DNA of 64,000 nucleotides, taken from the NCBI GenBank assembly GCA_017474285.1, contig JAFVHT010000059.1, positions 62,001 through 126,000 on the forward strand. Direction: 5' to 3'. The notes beneath the pieces were generated by a model. The model had not been told where the DNA came from. It saw only the letters and a program-made list of their open reading frames with translations, and did not search any database. This document shows positions 48,174 through 58,534 of this stretch, in pieces. The stretch comes from Acetobacter sp. (lineage in GTDB: Bacteria > Pseudomonadota > Alphaproteobacteria > Acetobacterales > Acetobacteraceae). Every line of letters begins with the position of its first letter. Positions within the stretch are counted from its first letter, which is position 1. A program made the position numbers and the translations under genes.

Positions 48174-48941
48174 TTATGCCCCTTTTACAAAGGGTGCATA
48201 CCCCTTTTGATCAATCTCACGGGCAAGTTCTGGTCCCCCCGAGAGAATAATCTGCCCTTTTGTCATAACGTGTACGCGATCAGGGACAAGATAATCTAAC
48301 AATTTTTGATGATGCGTAATAACAAGCGCCGAAAATTTAGGCGATCGTAGACGGTTAACGCCCTCCGCAACAACACGCATCGCATCGACATCTAACCCGC
48401 TATCTGTTTCATCTAAAATAGCCAAAGAAGGCTGAAGCAATGTCATTTGTAAGACTTCATTACGCTTTTTTTCACCGCCAGAAAACCCTACATTCACCGC
48501 CCGTTTTAAAACATCAGGCGCCATAGAAAGCGTTTCAAGTACTTTACGGGCTTGTTTCAAAAAAGCCACAGCATCTAACTCTTCTTGCCCTCGTTGACGG
48601 CGTACCGCATTCACAGCCATACGTAAAAAATGCGCATTATTGACACCAGGTAACTCAATCGGGTTTTGAAACGCTAAAAAAAGACCTGAAGCAGCACGGT
48701 TTTCAGGTTTCATCGCTAAAAGATCTTGCCCGCGAAAAGTAACATGTCCAGAAGTGACCTCATAGGCATCACGTCCCGCGAGAATATAAGAAAGAGTTGT
48801 TTTGCCAGACCCGTTAGGACCCATAATAACGTGAACCTCTCCCGCGGGAATGTTCAAAGTAACACCGCGAAGAATATGTTTTTCCTGCCCTTCTGCCTTA
48901 ATCTGTGCACATAAATTTGAGATTTCTAAAAACGAACTCAT
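48174..48941 (-). CDS. sufC: Fe-S cluster assembly ATPase SufC
   Basis: A 255-residue ABC-type ATPase that powers the SufBCD scaffold. Walker A is GPNGSGKTTLSY near residue 42, the signature region is VGFSGGEKKRNEVLQ near 152 and Walker B is LAILDETDSGLDVDAM. The conserved FQNPIELPGV segment is typical of SufC. The ATG at 48941 is chosen over the TTG three bases upstream because AAAGGA is correctly spaced from the ATG. It lies between sufB and sufD. Confidence 0.96.
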   Translation of the reverse strand: MSSFLEISNLCAQIKAEGQEKHILRGVTLNIPAGEVHVIMGPNGSGKTTLSYILAGRDAYEVTSGHVTFRGQDLLAMKPENRAASGLFLAFQNPIELPGVNNAHFLRMAVNAVRRQRGQEELDAVAFLKQARKVLETLSMAPDVLKRAVNVGFSGGEKKRNEVLQMTLLQPSLAILDETDSGLDVDAMRVVAEGVNRLRSPKFSALVITHHQKLLDYLVPDRVHVMTKGQIILSGGPELAREIDQKGYAPFVKGA

Positions 48942-48976
48942 CAATTTTCCTTTAGGTTTTTTCTTAGAGATTTCCT

Positions 48977-50467
48977 CTACCCAACACTGCCTTCAAGACT
49001 AATTTGTAAAAGTTTTTGGGCTTCTACCGCAAATTCCATCGGCAACTCTTTCAGAACATCACGACAAAACCCATTAACAATAAGACCTATAGCCTCTTCT
49101 TCTGATAGCCCTCGTTGACGACAATAAAAAAGTTGATCTTCCGAGATTTTACAAGTTGTCGCTTCATGTTCAACTTTTGCCGTCATATTACGGCTTTCTA
49201 CATAGGGCACTGTATGGGCGCCACATTTATCCCCGATCAACAGGCTATCGCATTGTGTAAAATTCCGCGCCCCAGAAGCCTTAGGGAGTACACGCACTAA
49301 ACCACGATAAGTGCTTTCTGAACGTCCAGCACTAATGGTTTTAGCAATAATAGTTGAGCGTGTATTATTTCCTATATGGATCATTTTTGTACCTGTATCA
49401 GCCTGTTGACAATTATGGGTTACAGCAATCGAGTAAAACTCCCCAACAGATCCCTCTCCTTGTAAAATACAGGAAGGATATTTCCACGTAATCGCAGACC
49501 CTGTTTCCACCTGTGTCCACGAAATACGTGACCGCGCTCCACGGCACGCACCCCGTTTGGTCACAAAATTATAAATTCCTCCACGTCCATTTTCATCACC
49601 CGGGTACCAATTTTGAACAGTCGAATATTTAATGGAAGCCCCTTCCATTGCCACTAACTCTACAACCGCGGCATGGAGTTGATTTTCGTCACGCATGGGG
49701 GCTGTACACCCCTCTAAATAAGAAACAGAAGCGCCCTCTTCCACAATAATAAGGGTTCGTTCGAATTGCCCTGTATTACGGGCGTTAATACGAAAATACG
49801 TCGAAAGCTCCATTGGGCAAATAACCCCTTTAGGAACATAAACAAAAGAGCCATCTGTAAATACCGCAGAGTTTAGCGCAGAAAAGAAATTATCACCCAC
49901 CGGTACCACGCTCCCCAAATAACGTTGTACCAAGTCTGAATGCTCACGCACAGCTTCAGAAATAGGGCAAAAAATAACCCCTGCTTCTTGAAGTGTTTTA
50001 CGAAAAGTTGTCACGACAGAAACACTATCAAAAACAGCATCAACCGCAACAGGTGAGCGTTGAGAATCTCCCTCTACTTCCTCTACCCCTGCAAGAATTT
50101 TTTGCTCATGTAAAGGAATACCAAGTTTTTCATAGGTACGGAGAAGTTCAGGATCAACATCGTCTAATGATTTTGGATTCGACTGACGACGAGGCGCAGC
50201 ATAATAGTGCAAACCCTGATAATCAATAGGAGAATAAGTAATTTTTGCCCATGTTGGCTCTCTCATCGCCTGCCATGTTTTCAACGCATCTAAACGCCAT
50301 TGTAACATCCAATCTGGTTCTTCCTTACGGTGAGAAATTAACCGAATAATGTCCTCATTAAGCCCTTTAGGAGCGAAATCCGTTTCTATAGTGGTTTCAA
50401 ACCCCCATTTGTAATGAGACTGCCCAATATTCTCCACAATATGATGAGGGCTAGACGTTTCAGACAC
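48977..50467 (-). CDS. sufB: Fe-S cluster assembly protein SufB
   Basis: A 496-residue scaffold subunit on which clusters are built. Conserved regions are [20 protein letters not shown] near residue 21, [20 protein letters not shown] near 216, and near the C-terminus [20 protein letters not shown]. The start is GTG at 50467 with AAGGGAAG eight bases upstream. It follows the Rrf2 regulator by 13 bases and begins the structural part of the suf operon. Confidence 0.96.
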   Translation of the reverse strand: MSETSSPHHIVENIGQSHYKWGFETTIETDFAPKGLNEDIIRLISHRKEEPDWMLQWRLDALKTWQAMREPTWAKITYSPIDYQGLHYYAAPRRQSNPKSLDDVDPELLRTYEKLGIPLHEQKILAGVEEVEGDSQRSPVAVDAVFDSVSVVTTFRKTLQEAGVIFCPISEAVREHSDLVQRYLGSVVPVGDNFFSALNSAVFTDGSFVYVPKGVICPMELSTYFRINARNTGQFERTLIIVEEGASVSYLEGCTAPMRDENQLHAAVVELVAMEGASIKYSTVQNWYPGDENGRGGIYNFVTKRGACRGARSRISWTQVETGSAITWKYPSCILQGEGSVGEFYSIAVTHNCQQADTGTKMIHIGNNTRSTIIAKTISAGRSESTYRGLVRVLPKASGARNFTQCDSLLIGDKCGAHTVPYVESRNMTAKVEHEATTCKISEDQLFYCRQRGLSEEEAIGLIVNGFCRDVLKELPMEFAVEAQKLLQISLEGSVG

Positions 50468-50480
50468 AATTTAACTTCCC

Positions 50481-50966
50481 TTAATTCCAATCATTCAATG
50501 CGGCACAACCTCCGCTAAAATCTTTTCCAAAATCCTGACACGCATTAAATAGTTCAGGCGTATTTTCTGACTCATAGAGGCACATTGTTGCCAAAGAAAT
50601 ATTTTCAAGCGTTGTACGTATTGCCTTGTTAATAAGGTCCCACCTTCCCTGTAAACCGCAAAACACTCCATTTTCACAACCGCCCCCATCAACACAGGCT
50701 GTCAGCGCAATTTTACCATCCATCGCCACAATGACACTCGCTACCGAAATATCAGATAAAGACCGCGCTAATTTATACCCTCCTTTTGCCCCGCGCCGCG
50801 ATAAAACAAGCCCAACACTTGAGAGCGTTTTGAGCACTTTCGCAACCGTCGGCTCAGACAAGCCTGTTTTAGTCGCTAACAAAGCAGACGTGCCCCCCCC
50901 CTCTTGTTCGCCTAATCGGACGAGAATAACCACTGCATAATCTGTCAAGCGAGAGAGCTTGAGCAT
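50481..50966 (-). CDS. Rrf2-family Fe-S-sensing regulator of the suf operon
   Basis: A 161-residue regulator. The N-terminal winged helix-turn-helix reads LSRLTDYAVVILVRLGEQEG and later GLSEPTVAKVLKTLSSVGLV. The cluster-binding cysteines are arranged C-x5-C-x5-C in CVDGGGCENGVFC near residue 89, so it can probably hold a [2Fe-2S] or [4Fe-4S] cluster and control suf expression by Fe-S status. Rrf2 genes heading suf operons are common in alphaproteobacteria. Whether it is an IscR or SufR orthologue is not certain. Confidence 0.88.
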   Translation of the reverse strand: MLKLSRLTDYAVVILVRLGEQEGGGTSALLATKTGLSEPTVAKVLKTLSSVGLVLSRRGAKGGYKLARSLSDISVASVIVAMDGKIALTACVDGGGCENGVFCGLQGRWDLINKAIRTTLENISLATMCLYESENTPELFNACQDFGKDFSGGCAALNDWN

Positions 50967-51170
50967 TGTCTATTACCTTAACTTAACAATTAAAGACCTT
51001 ATAGGTACTAATTTATGAGTTATACAACACCACGTACCACAAAATGTCAACTCACCAACACGTCAATGGCGTCAATTACAAGAAAAAAATAATTTCTAAC
51101 GTATTTTCTTAAGAGTCGAGTCTATAGAGACTATAGGTTTTATAGCCCTCTTAAACTATTTAAGCGAATG
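50967..51170 (-). promoter_or_regulatory. Candidate promoter region of the suf operon
   Basis: On the minus strand TTGACA (51050-51045) is followed about 20 bases later by TATAAC, a slightly wide promoter pair. The GGTAC/GTACC inverted pair spanning this region (near 51038 and 51005) could be an operator. Toward DUF445, CTTAAGAG and CTCTTAAA form a loose inverted repeat that may end the DUF445 transcript. Support is by eye only. Confidence 0.35.
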
Positions 51171-52472
51171 TTATTCTGCGTTAATACCAAATACAACATG
51201 CAAAAGAGCAAACAGTGCAGCACCAACCCCACACCCGATAAAAGTACCACTAAAGCGAATAAATTGAAGGTCTTTTCCAACGCGTAATTCTAATTTATCT
51301 GCCATTGCTACAGCATCCCATCCTGCTATAACGCTGGCAATAAATTCCGCGAGACGTATACGCATAGAAGGGAGCATGTACAAAACACCCTTATGAATCC
51401 CTTTCTCAATTTGTCCACGGAACACAGCATCGTGCCGCATTTTTTGTGCTAAATCTTCAAGGCTATCGCGCACAAGAGAGAGAGCCCGCCCTTGTGGATT
51501 TTTAACATCAGATTCCACTTTTTCTCGCAAACGTTGCCAAACGTGACGCCACCACCCGACAACTTTTTCTTGCGATAATGCCTCAATAATCGTTTGGGTT
51601 AACGCACGCGCTTGGCTAGGATCTGTTTCTAACCGATCAATTTGTGTTTGCACCCATTGTGTAAAATTCTCACGTAAACTCGAATCCTCAAGATCGATTC
51701 GTTCTAACTCCTGCCTTACAGAGGCTAATACCCGCGTTGCTACAGATCCCCCGATAGCCCACCCTAAAAAACGCCCTCCTTGCTCACGCACACGCTCTTG
51801 AATAACGCTCCGTAAAACACTCTCACTTGAGTGGATATTGTCTTTAATATATCTCAACAGATAAGATAAAATTTCTTCATGTTTATTACGATCAACGAGA
51901 TTACGAAGCAGTTTAACAATAACAAGAATAAAATCATCATCTCCCAGAATTTTTGGTAAAAAACGCGCAAACATTTGGCTCATACGACCGCTTTCCATAT
52001 AGTCAAATATTTGAGGCGTAACACGCACGACGGAAACCGCTATCGTTTCCTGCATATTTTTATCTTCAAGAATATTGGCCATAGCCCCTGGTAGATCAAC
52101 ACGTTGTAACACCACGTTAACTTCTTGTTCTGTAAAAACCTGTTCCATCACAAACAGACCTAAAGCCCGCCCAAGTCGATCTTTTTGTGTGGGTAAAATG
52201 GCTGTATGGGGAATAGGTAGCCCCATAGGTCTACGAAAAAGAGCTACAACTGCAAACCAATCCGCGATTCCCCCGACAACCCCTGCATAGGCACCAGCAC
52301 GCACGATTTCTAACCAAAAACTTTCTTTAACCCACCCTAACGCTGGCGCTAAATAACTGAGCAAGGTCAAAAGCACCATGACCCCAAGCAACATAGTTGC
52401 TAAAGATTTGTACCGTTTTAGTTCCTGATAAGTCGTGTTATGCTGTGCGTTCGTATCCTCTATTATAGCCAT
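51171..52472 (-). CDS. DUF445 family membrane protein
   Basis: A 433-residue protein resembling the YjiN/DUF445 family. Two membrane helices near residues 25-65 enclose GAYAGVVGGIADWFAVVALFR near 62-82, the family signature, followed by GLPIPHTAILPTQKDRLGRALG. The middle is a long helical, partly coiled-coil region. A final membrane helix near 410-430 contains FIGCGVGAALFALL. The cellular role of the family is unknown. The gene is isolated and divergent from the downstream PEPC-like gene. Confidence 0.85.
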   Translation of the reverse strand: MAIIEDTNAQHNTTYQELKRYKSLATMLLGVMVLLTLLSYLAPALGWVKESFWLEIVRAGAYAGVVGGIADWFAVVALFRRPMGLPIPHTAILPTQKDRLGRALGLFVMEQVFTEQEVNVVLQRVDLPGAMANILEDKNMQETIAVSVVRVTPQIFDYMESGRMSQMFARFLPKILGDDDFILVIVKLLRNLVDRNKHEEILSYLLRYIKDNIHSSESVLRSVIQERVREQGGRFLGWAIGGSVATRVLASVRQELERIDLEDSSLRENFTQWVQTQIDRLETDPSQARALTQTIIEALSQEKVVGWWRHVWQRLREKVESDVKNPQGRALSLVRDSLEDLAQKMRHDAVFRGQIEKGIHKGVLYMLPSMRIRLAEFIASVIAGWDAVAMADKLELRVGKDLQFIRFSGTFIGCGVGAALFALLHVVFGINAE

Positions 52473-52642
52473 GGTATTAGAAATAACCTGTTTTTCTTTC
52501 TACTGCTATCTCTCCCCTTAAAGATTTGTTATATTTTACATCAAATCACAATCGTTTACGTAAAAGATATACTCAACTGTCTTTAACCACTTGTAACCCT
52601 TAGATCCTCGCGTCCTCTCATTACATTCAAAAAGGAAAAAAC

Positions 52643-55450
52643 ATGAAGACATTAGATTTCTCCTCTCTCTCGCCACGTCTTAATCATATTTTAACTTCTA
52701 TCATAGAGACCGCGCATACCGTCACCGAAGATTATAACCCTGTTATGACTCTTGCCCTGCATATTGGCAAAGCCTTTGAAAAAAAAGAGATTGATTACGA
52801 CGATTTACGCAGTGTGATATATTTTTTAAGGGATTCCGCTTTTCTTAAACGTGCCCGTCATCTCCATCACTACGTAAACACAAACACAGAAACTTCTTCT
52901 GTACAAGAAAAATTTCACCATGTTGCCCAACATGTCCTTAAAACGCTCCCAACCCCTACGTTTGAGGCCTATCGTGACGCTATAAGCCATATCCGTTTTG
53001 CGGCAGTTTTTACAGCACACCCCACTTTTGCCCTCAATAATTCTGTTTATGCAGCTCTTGCAGAAAGTGCCTCTTCCCCTACCCCACCACAAACATCTCC
53101 TTTTTTCGAGACACATCGCCGATCAGCCCCCCCTACTTTAGAAGAGGAATTTACGCTTGCCACAGAAGCCATCTCGCGTGCGCGTGATGCTATTGACCTC
53201 TTTACAACAGAACTTCTTAAAACAGCCTCAGAAACGTGGCCAACAACGTGGACGACTCTTACACCGTGCCCTGTTATTGCAACAAGTTGGGTCGGCTATG
53301 ATACAGACGGGCGCATGGATATTGGTTGGTGGGATACGTTGCGCCTACGCCTGCATATGAAACGCCTCCAGCTAACCCGATTACAAGAGCAAATCACACG
53401 TGAAAACGTTCTTAATACAGACCTCACCCATCGGCTTAATAATGCCATTGTTTGTGTAACGGAACAAATTAATGCAGCCCCTTCCAATGGAACAGATGTA
53501 CAAGCCGTAGCACGTTTTGCTCAACTGCTTGTTACACGCAAAGACAGAGCATTAACCGATGCTTCTGAACTCAATGACTCTCTTCAATCTGCCATTGATA
53601 ATGCTCCCTCGCATGACTCTAAAATTCGCCTTGCTGTTGCGCGGGCAGGGTTTCTTGCCCATGGGTTAGGACTTGCTCATACGCATGTACGGCTTAATGC
53701 CGTACAAGTCCATAATTATATTCGGCAAAAACTCAATTTATTAGATGACCCAAACAATCCTACTTGCCGCCGTACACTTCTTAATCAAGCCAACGACGCC
53801 CTTGACACAGTTACTCCTGTTCCGGTTGATTTTGGGGCTCTTCTCGGTGCTTCTGCCTCCTCTGAACGCTTGATGATGACTATTGCGCAAATCACAAAAT
53901 TTGTTGATTCCCAAAGCCCTGTCCGTTTTCTCATTGCTGAGACAGAAACAGGCTACACATTGTTAATGGCTCTATGGATTGCCACCTATCTTGGTGTTGA
54001 TCATAACGTTGAAATATCGCCTCTCTTTGAAACATACGACGCTATTCTCAATGGAGAACAAATTATAGAAGAAGCCCTACGTTCTCCAGCATGGCGTGCC
54101 TATATCCGGCGCATGGGACGGATATGCTTACAATTTGGTTATTCTGATTCTGGGCGTTATATCGGGCAACTGGGCGCATCTTACCTTATTGAACGACTGC
54201 GCTTAAGAATTTGTAATCTTTTAACACGTTGGGAACTTAACGATATTGAAGTGGTTCTTTTTGACACGCATGGCGAAAGCATTGGTCGTGGTGCGCACCC
54301 CTTCCATATGGCAGATAGACTTTCTTATTTATTCCCTACCTATGTCCGTAACCACTTCAAAAAACATAATCTTACCTATCGTGAGGAGACCTCTTTCCAA
54401 GGAGGTGATGGCTATTTACTTTTTGGCACGCAAGACTTAGCCAACGCGACATTAAGCACCATTGTTGACAATATTTTTCTCCCCACTCTCCAGGAAGAAA
54501 ATGAAGATCCTATTTATGACAACACTGATTTTTCAACCGATTTTTTCTTTAGTATGATTGAATCGATGAACAAACTCGTCGACGATACAGGATATGCTTC
54601 TCTTCTTGGAACATTTGGTCCTTCCCTTGTTGATCGCACAGGCTCGCGCCCTCCGGCACGAGAAAATACTGAAGCTTCAACAAAAACACGTATTACTCAC
54701 CCAAGTCAACTCAGGGCGATTACCAACAACGCTATTCTCCAACAACTCGGTTGGTGTGCCAATACACTCCATGGGTTAGGCACAGCGGCACGCCGTCATG
54801 CCGAAATTTTCAACACACTTCATACGTCTAGCCAACGTTTTCGACGTGCATTAGATTTTGCTAACCATGGTTTATCCTGTTCAGACGATAAAGTTCTTAA
54901 AAGTATTGTTTCCTTGTTAGATCCCTCCTTCTGGCTTGATCGTGCTACAGAGGAAAAAGATCTTAAACGCCGGCAAGCCTTTTTGGGTTTAATGAACCAC
55001 CTTGAAAAAATCAACCTCTCAACAGAACTTTACACGATGTTTAGACGCATTCAGATTGATCACATCGCCCTTCGAGAAGTCTGGCAAAATGCTCCAAAAA
55101 CAGAACCGCGTATTCGTTTACTCCATGCTATCCGTATTATGATTATTGAACAAATATGGTTATTAGCGTGTCGTATTCCGTTTTTTACACCCCGTAGTGG
55201 CTTTAACCATAGTATTATGATGCGTAAAGTTTTATGCCTTGAAATTCCTTATGTTCTTCAACAAATGACCACGATTTTCCCAATAGGCAATAGTCCAACG
55301 AACCAAGATTTTTATGAACCAAAAGGACACAGAAACGAAGCGATCTACATACGTGAACATTGGGATATTTTTACCCCTATGGAACAACTTTTTCAGCTTC
55401 TCCGTGAAATAAGTGTCGCTCTCACACACGATATTGGTGCCTTTGGTTAA
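52643..55450 (+). CDS. ppc: Phosphoenolpyruvate carboxylase-like protein with altered active-site motifs
   Basis: A 935-residue protein colinear with PEP carboxylase, which makes oxaloacetate from PEP and bicarbonate. The FTAHPT motif with its histidine is present at residues 123-128 but ends in Phe instead of Glu. Other motifs differ from the family norm: WVGYDTDGRMD (216) for GGDRDGNP, GYSDSGR (499) with Arg for the usual Lys, and FDTHGESIGRG (540) in place of FHGRGGSIGRG. The usual C-terminal NTG is replaced by AFG. The start has AAGGA upstream. It may be an acetobacterial subfamily with different chemistry; the name is by family only. Confidence 0.75.
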   Translation: MKTLDFSSLSPRLNHILTSIIETAHTVTEDYNPVMTLALHIGKAFEKKEIDYDDLRSVIYFLRDSAFLKRARHLHHYVNTNTETSSVQEKFHHVAQHVLKTLPTPTFEAYRDAISHIRFAAVFTAHPTFALNNSVYAALAESASSPTPPQTSPFFETHRRSAPPTLEEEFTLATEAISRARDAIDLFTTELLKTASETWPTTWTTLTPCPVIATSWVGYDTDGRMDIGWWDTLRLRLHMKRLQLTRLQEQITRENVLNTDLTHRLNNAIVCVTEQINAAPSNGTDVQAVARFAQLLVTRKDRALTDASELNDSLQSAIDNAPSHDSKIRLAVARAGFLAHGLGLAHTHVRLNAVQVHNYIRQKLNLLDDPNNPTCRRTLLNQANDALDTVTPVPVDFGALLGASASSERLMMTIAQITKFVDSQSPVRFLIAETETGYTLLMALWIATYLGVDHNVEISPLFETYDAILNGEQIIEEALRSPAWRAYIRRMGRICLQFGYSDSGRYIGQLGASYLIERLRLRICNLLTRWELNDIEVVLFDTHGESIGRGAHPFHMADRLSYLFPTYVRNHFKKHNLTYREETSFQGGDGYLLFGTQDLANATLSTIVDNIFLPTLQEENEDPIYDNTDFSTDFFFSMIESMNKLVDDTGYASLLGTFGPSLVDRTGSRPPARENTEASTKTRITHPSQLRAITNNAILQQLGWCANTLHGLGTAARRHAEIFNTLHTSSQRFRRALDFANHGLSCSDDKVLKSIVSLLDPSFWLDRATEEKDLKRRQAFLGLMNHLEKINLSTELYTMFRRIQIDHIALREVWQNAPKTEPRIRLLHAIRIMIIEQIWLLACRIPFFTPRSGFNHSIMMRKVLCLEIPYVLQQMTTIFPIGNSPTNQDFYEPKGHRNEAIYIREHWDIFTPMEQLFQLLREISVALTHDIGAFG

Positions 55451-55636
55451 CCTCTTTTTGGATTACCTCTCAGCTATTCTTAAGAACTCTTCTAGTTCAA
55501 GAGAGTATTTTCACAACGGAGAAGGTTACAAATTGAGAAAACCTGGCCAAAAATCCTAGCGTTTACTGTTTTAGGTTAAACATAATTTTATGTTTTGTAT
55601 TTTATTACATTATAAGCATCGTTAAAGGTGTAAACT

Positions 55637-56384
55637 ATGGAAACTCGTATCTATTCAAAAACCCTTACAATTCAATATGACGACGTAAAAAGTTTTTATG
55701 ATAAAAGAGCCAAAGAGTTTTCTTCTGGTCTACTTCCTAAATATACATGTACATTACTCAACGATACAGATTCACATTACGCTGAAAAATGGCATGATTT
55801 CGAAGTCAATACTATAAAACCTTATCTTAATTGTGGAAAAATTTTAGATATAGGATGTGGTATTGGCAGGTGGGCTGATGTATTAGCAAACGAGTGCATA
55901 AGTTATTGCGGTATTGATTTTTCTAAAACCATGATAGAGGCTGCAAAACAAAGATTTTCTCAAAAGAATATCAATTTTTTCAATATTCGTTTCAAGATAT
56001 TCCTCAATTAACAAGCATAGAAAGTCCCCCCCCCTCAAGAAAGGGTTTGATACAATAATTATTTCTGGAGTATCTATGTATGTTAATGATGATGATTTGA
56101 AAAGAACTTATCGTCACTTATACAAAATTCTAAATAAAAACGGAGTTATCTATCTTGAAGAAAGTGTTGGCGTTGAAAAAAGGCTAACTCTAAAACAACA
56201 TTATTCAGAATCATTAAAAAATAATTATAGTGTTATCTACAGAACAAAAGAAGAATATCTTACTTTATTGAAAGATTTAACAGACAAGATGATTCTTGTT
56301 AAAGAAAGCTATTTAAGCGAATTAGACAAACCTACTTTTCGAGACACAACCCATTGGTTTCTTCTATTAAAGAAACCAAATTAG
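55637..56384 (+). pseudogene. SAM-dependent methyltransferase, broken by two homopolymer frame changes
   Basis: A class I methyltransferase of about 249 residues if repaired. The first part has the SAM-binding motif ILDIGCGIGRWADVL near residue 70 and CGIDFSKTMIEAAKQ. Frame breaks follow at a T6 run (55975-55980) and at a C9 run (56026-56034). Both are healed by a -1 step, giving the expected FDTIIISGVSMYV and the C-terminal part HWFLLLKKPN. The gene is more AT-rich than its neighbours, has no operon partner and stands between ppc and accA, which suggests acquisition. It may be dead, phase-variable or miscalled at homopolymers. The substrate is unknown. Confidence 0.75.
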
Positions 56385-56467
56385 TCCCTAAAATCATACA
56401 AAGTTGAGGCACAGTAAAGAGAGTATATGCAGACGCTGCCTTTTCTACCCCTTATCTAAAAAGAGCT

Positions 56468-57424
56468 TTATTGTACAACATCACGACCCATAGCTAAAAA
56501 TTTCTCACGGCGTAATTGTTTAAGTTGGGTTGGATCAAGAGGCAATAATTCCTGCAATGTTTCCGCCAACGCATCCCCTACCATTTTTTTAACAACGTCA
56601 GGATGACGATGTGCTCCCCCCACAGGTTCTGGAATAATCCGATCAATAAGTCCTAAACGTTTTAAGTCTTGGGCCGTAAGTTTTAGGGCTTCTGCCGCTT
56701 TTGCTGATTGTTTTGGATCACGCCATAAAATAGAGGCACAAGCTTCGGGAGAAATTACGGAATAAATAGCATGTTCTAGCATTAAAACACGATCTCCCGC
56801 CCCTAAAGCAACAGCACCGCCAGAACCACCCTCACCAATCACTACGGCAATCAAGGGCACAGGTACATCGAAACAAACGCTAATCGTCCGCGCAATAGCT
56901 TCAGCTTGCCCACGTTGTTCTGCATCAATGCCTGGCCAAGCTCCTGCTGTATCAATAAATGTGAGAATCGGTAAGCCAAACCGCCCTGCCAACAACATTA
57001 AGCGTTGTGCTTTTCGATACCCCTCAGGGCGAGCCATGCCAAAATTATGTTCAATACGCGTTTCTAAGTCAGAACCACGCTCTGTACCAATGACCATAAC
57101 AGGGATACCTTCAAACCGCCCTATTCCCCCTACAATGGCTTTATCCTCTGCAAAAAGTCGATCACCTGCTAAAGGCATATAATCCGTTATCAATGCCTTA
57201 ATATAATCTTCTGTATGGGGGCGTTGTGCATGCCGAACCACTTGCACTTTTTGCGATGGCGTAAGATTCGCATAAATCGTTTGAAGGCTTTTTTCGGTCT
57301 TTTCTGAAAGACGCGCTATTTCTTCCTCTATATCGACTCTTTCAGGATCTGCAACCTGCCGTAACTCATCAATCTTATTTTCAAGTTCAGCAATGGATTT
57401 TTCAAACTCTAAAAACTGATGCAT
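56468..57424 (-). CDS. accA: Acetyl-CoA carboxylase carboxyltransferase subunit alpha
   Basis: A 318-residue subunit that with AccD transfers carboxyl from biotin to acetyl-CoA to make malonyl-CoA. The N-terminal helical region (FEKSIAELENKIDEL) is followed by RPHTEDYIKAL, the crotonase-like fold with FIDTAGAWPGIDAEQRGQAE near residue 159 and the oxyanion-hole region GEGGSGGAVALG near 200. Size is normal. It is downstream of xerD on the minus strand, an arrangement known in alphaproteobacteria. Confidence 0.96.
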   Translation of the reverse strand: MHQFLEFEKSIAELENKIDELRQVADPERVDIEEEIARLSEKTEKSLQTIYANLTPSQKVQVVRHAQRPHTEDYIKALITDYMPLAGDRLFAEDKAIVGGIGRFEGIPVMVIGTERGSDLETRIEHNFGMARPEGYRKAQRLMLLAGRFGLPILTFIDTAGAWPGIDAEQRGQAEAIARTISVCFDVPVPLIAVVIGEGGSGGAVALGAGDRVLMLEHAIYSVISPEACASILWRDPKQSAKAAEALKLTAQDLKRLGLIDRIIPEPVGGAHRHPDVVKKMVGDALAETLQELLPLDPTQLKQLRREKFLAMGRDVVQ

Positions 57425-57557
57425 TTTTCACCACACCATCAAAAAATACGAAAAATACGACTCTTAAAACAAAATACCTATAAAAACACCCGTGACACAC
57501 GTATACCCAACGCTTATACACTAAAATCATTTCCCACGGCAAAATCATTTCTCTCCC

Positions 57558-58487
57558 TTATTGATCCTTACCTAAAGACATCCGCGCTAGAGGGTGATGT
57601 TCAGCCATTACACGGGATAAATGATCAGCTTGTACATGTGTGTAAATTTGCGTCATCGCAATATCTGCATGCCCCAATAACACCTGTAACGCACGCAAAT
57701 CGGCACCATGCGCCAATAAATGCGTTGCAAAAGAATGTCGCAAAACATGGGGCGAAAGACGTGCAGGATCTATCCCCGCGTGAATAGCAACATCATGTAA
57801 AATACGATCAAAAGCCTGACGCGTCATCGGTTTAGTCGGCACACGCCCCGGAAATAAATACAGGCTCTGACGCGCTTTATCACTTTGAAGCAAGGCTTGA
57901 GCAGCCGCACGTGCAGATTCTGATAACGGCACAAGCCGTTGCCGCCCACCCTTACCCTGCACGACGATCATTTGTGCCTCTTGCCTCAAAGCTTCACGCG
58001 GTAATGTTAAAAGTTCAGAAATCCGTAATCCCGAAGCATACAACAATTCTAATGCTGCCCGTGCGACAAGCCCACGTCGCTTTTTAGCCGCCGAAGCTCC
58101 TTCAGGCACAGAACACGCTTCAATAAGGGCTATAACTTCCGCCTCTGATAAAAAACGGGGAAGCGTTTTTTGCGGACGAGGTGCCTCTAAACTCGTTGCA
58201 GGATTATCCTGACGTATCCCCTCACGCAACTGAAAAAGATAAAACTGCCGAATACACGACAGCCTACGAGCAATTGTTCTACGGGCATAGCCGTCCTTTT
58301 CCACAAGATCAGCAAGCCATGCTTTTAACCCCTCCGTTGTGGCTGTTTGAATGGTTTCCCCACGACAGGCAAGACTTTCTGCGCAAGAGCGTAAATCAGA
58401 TTCATAAGCCGCAATTGTGTTAGAGGTTGCAGCTCGTTCTGCAACAAGCATTTCAAGAAAAGGCTCAAAACTTATGCGATCGACCAT
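57558..58487 (-). CDS. xerD: Site-specific tyrosine recombinase XerD
   Basis: A 309-residue recombinase that resolves chromosome dimers at dif with XerC. The catalytic set is visible: first Arg in LLYASGLRISELLTL near residue 155, Lys in VVQGKGGRQRLVPL, HVLRHSFATHLLAHGADLRA with H-x2-R near 250, the second His in VLLGHADIAMTQIYTH and the Tyr in that stretch. The N-terminal SAM-like core-binding domain covers residues 1-95. It is a chromosomal Xer protein, not a phage integrase: there is no phage context. Confidence 0.92.
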   Translation of the reverse strand: MVDRISFEPFLEMLVAERAATSNTIAAYESDLRSCAESLACRGETIQTATTEGLKAWLADLVEKDGYARRTIARRLSCIRQFYLFQLREGIRQDNPATSLEAPRPQKTLPRFLSEAEVIALIEACSVPEGASAAKKRRGLVARAALELLYASGLRISELLTLPREALRQEAQMIVVQGKGGRQRLVPLSESARAAAQALLQSDKARQSLYLFPGRVPTKPMTRQAFDRILHDVAIHAGIDPARLSPHVLRHSFATHLLAHGADLRALQVLLGHADIAMTQIYTHVQADHLSRVMAEHHPLARMSLGKDQ

Positions 58488-58534
58488 TTTACACCCCTTT
58501 CCCCGAGGTTTCGTCGCCTTTTCCGTAAGGCGCC

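Noticed and set aside
56076..56384. Independent 102-residue gene after the first methyltransferase frame
   Set aside because: It begins inside the methyltransferase fold and completes it once the two homopolymer breaks are repaired; it lacks its own ribosome site.
57558..58487. Phage or island integrase
   Set aside because: The sequence matches the XerD type, sits in a stable housekeeping context with accA, and no attachment-site pair, tRNA or phage gene is adjacent.
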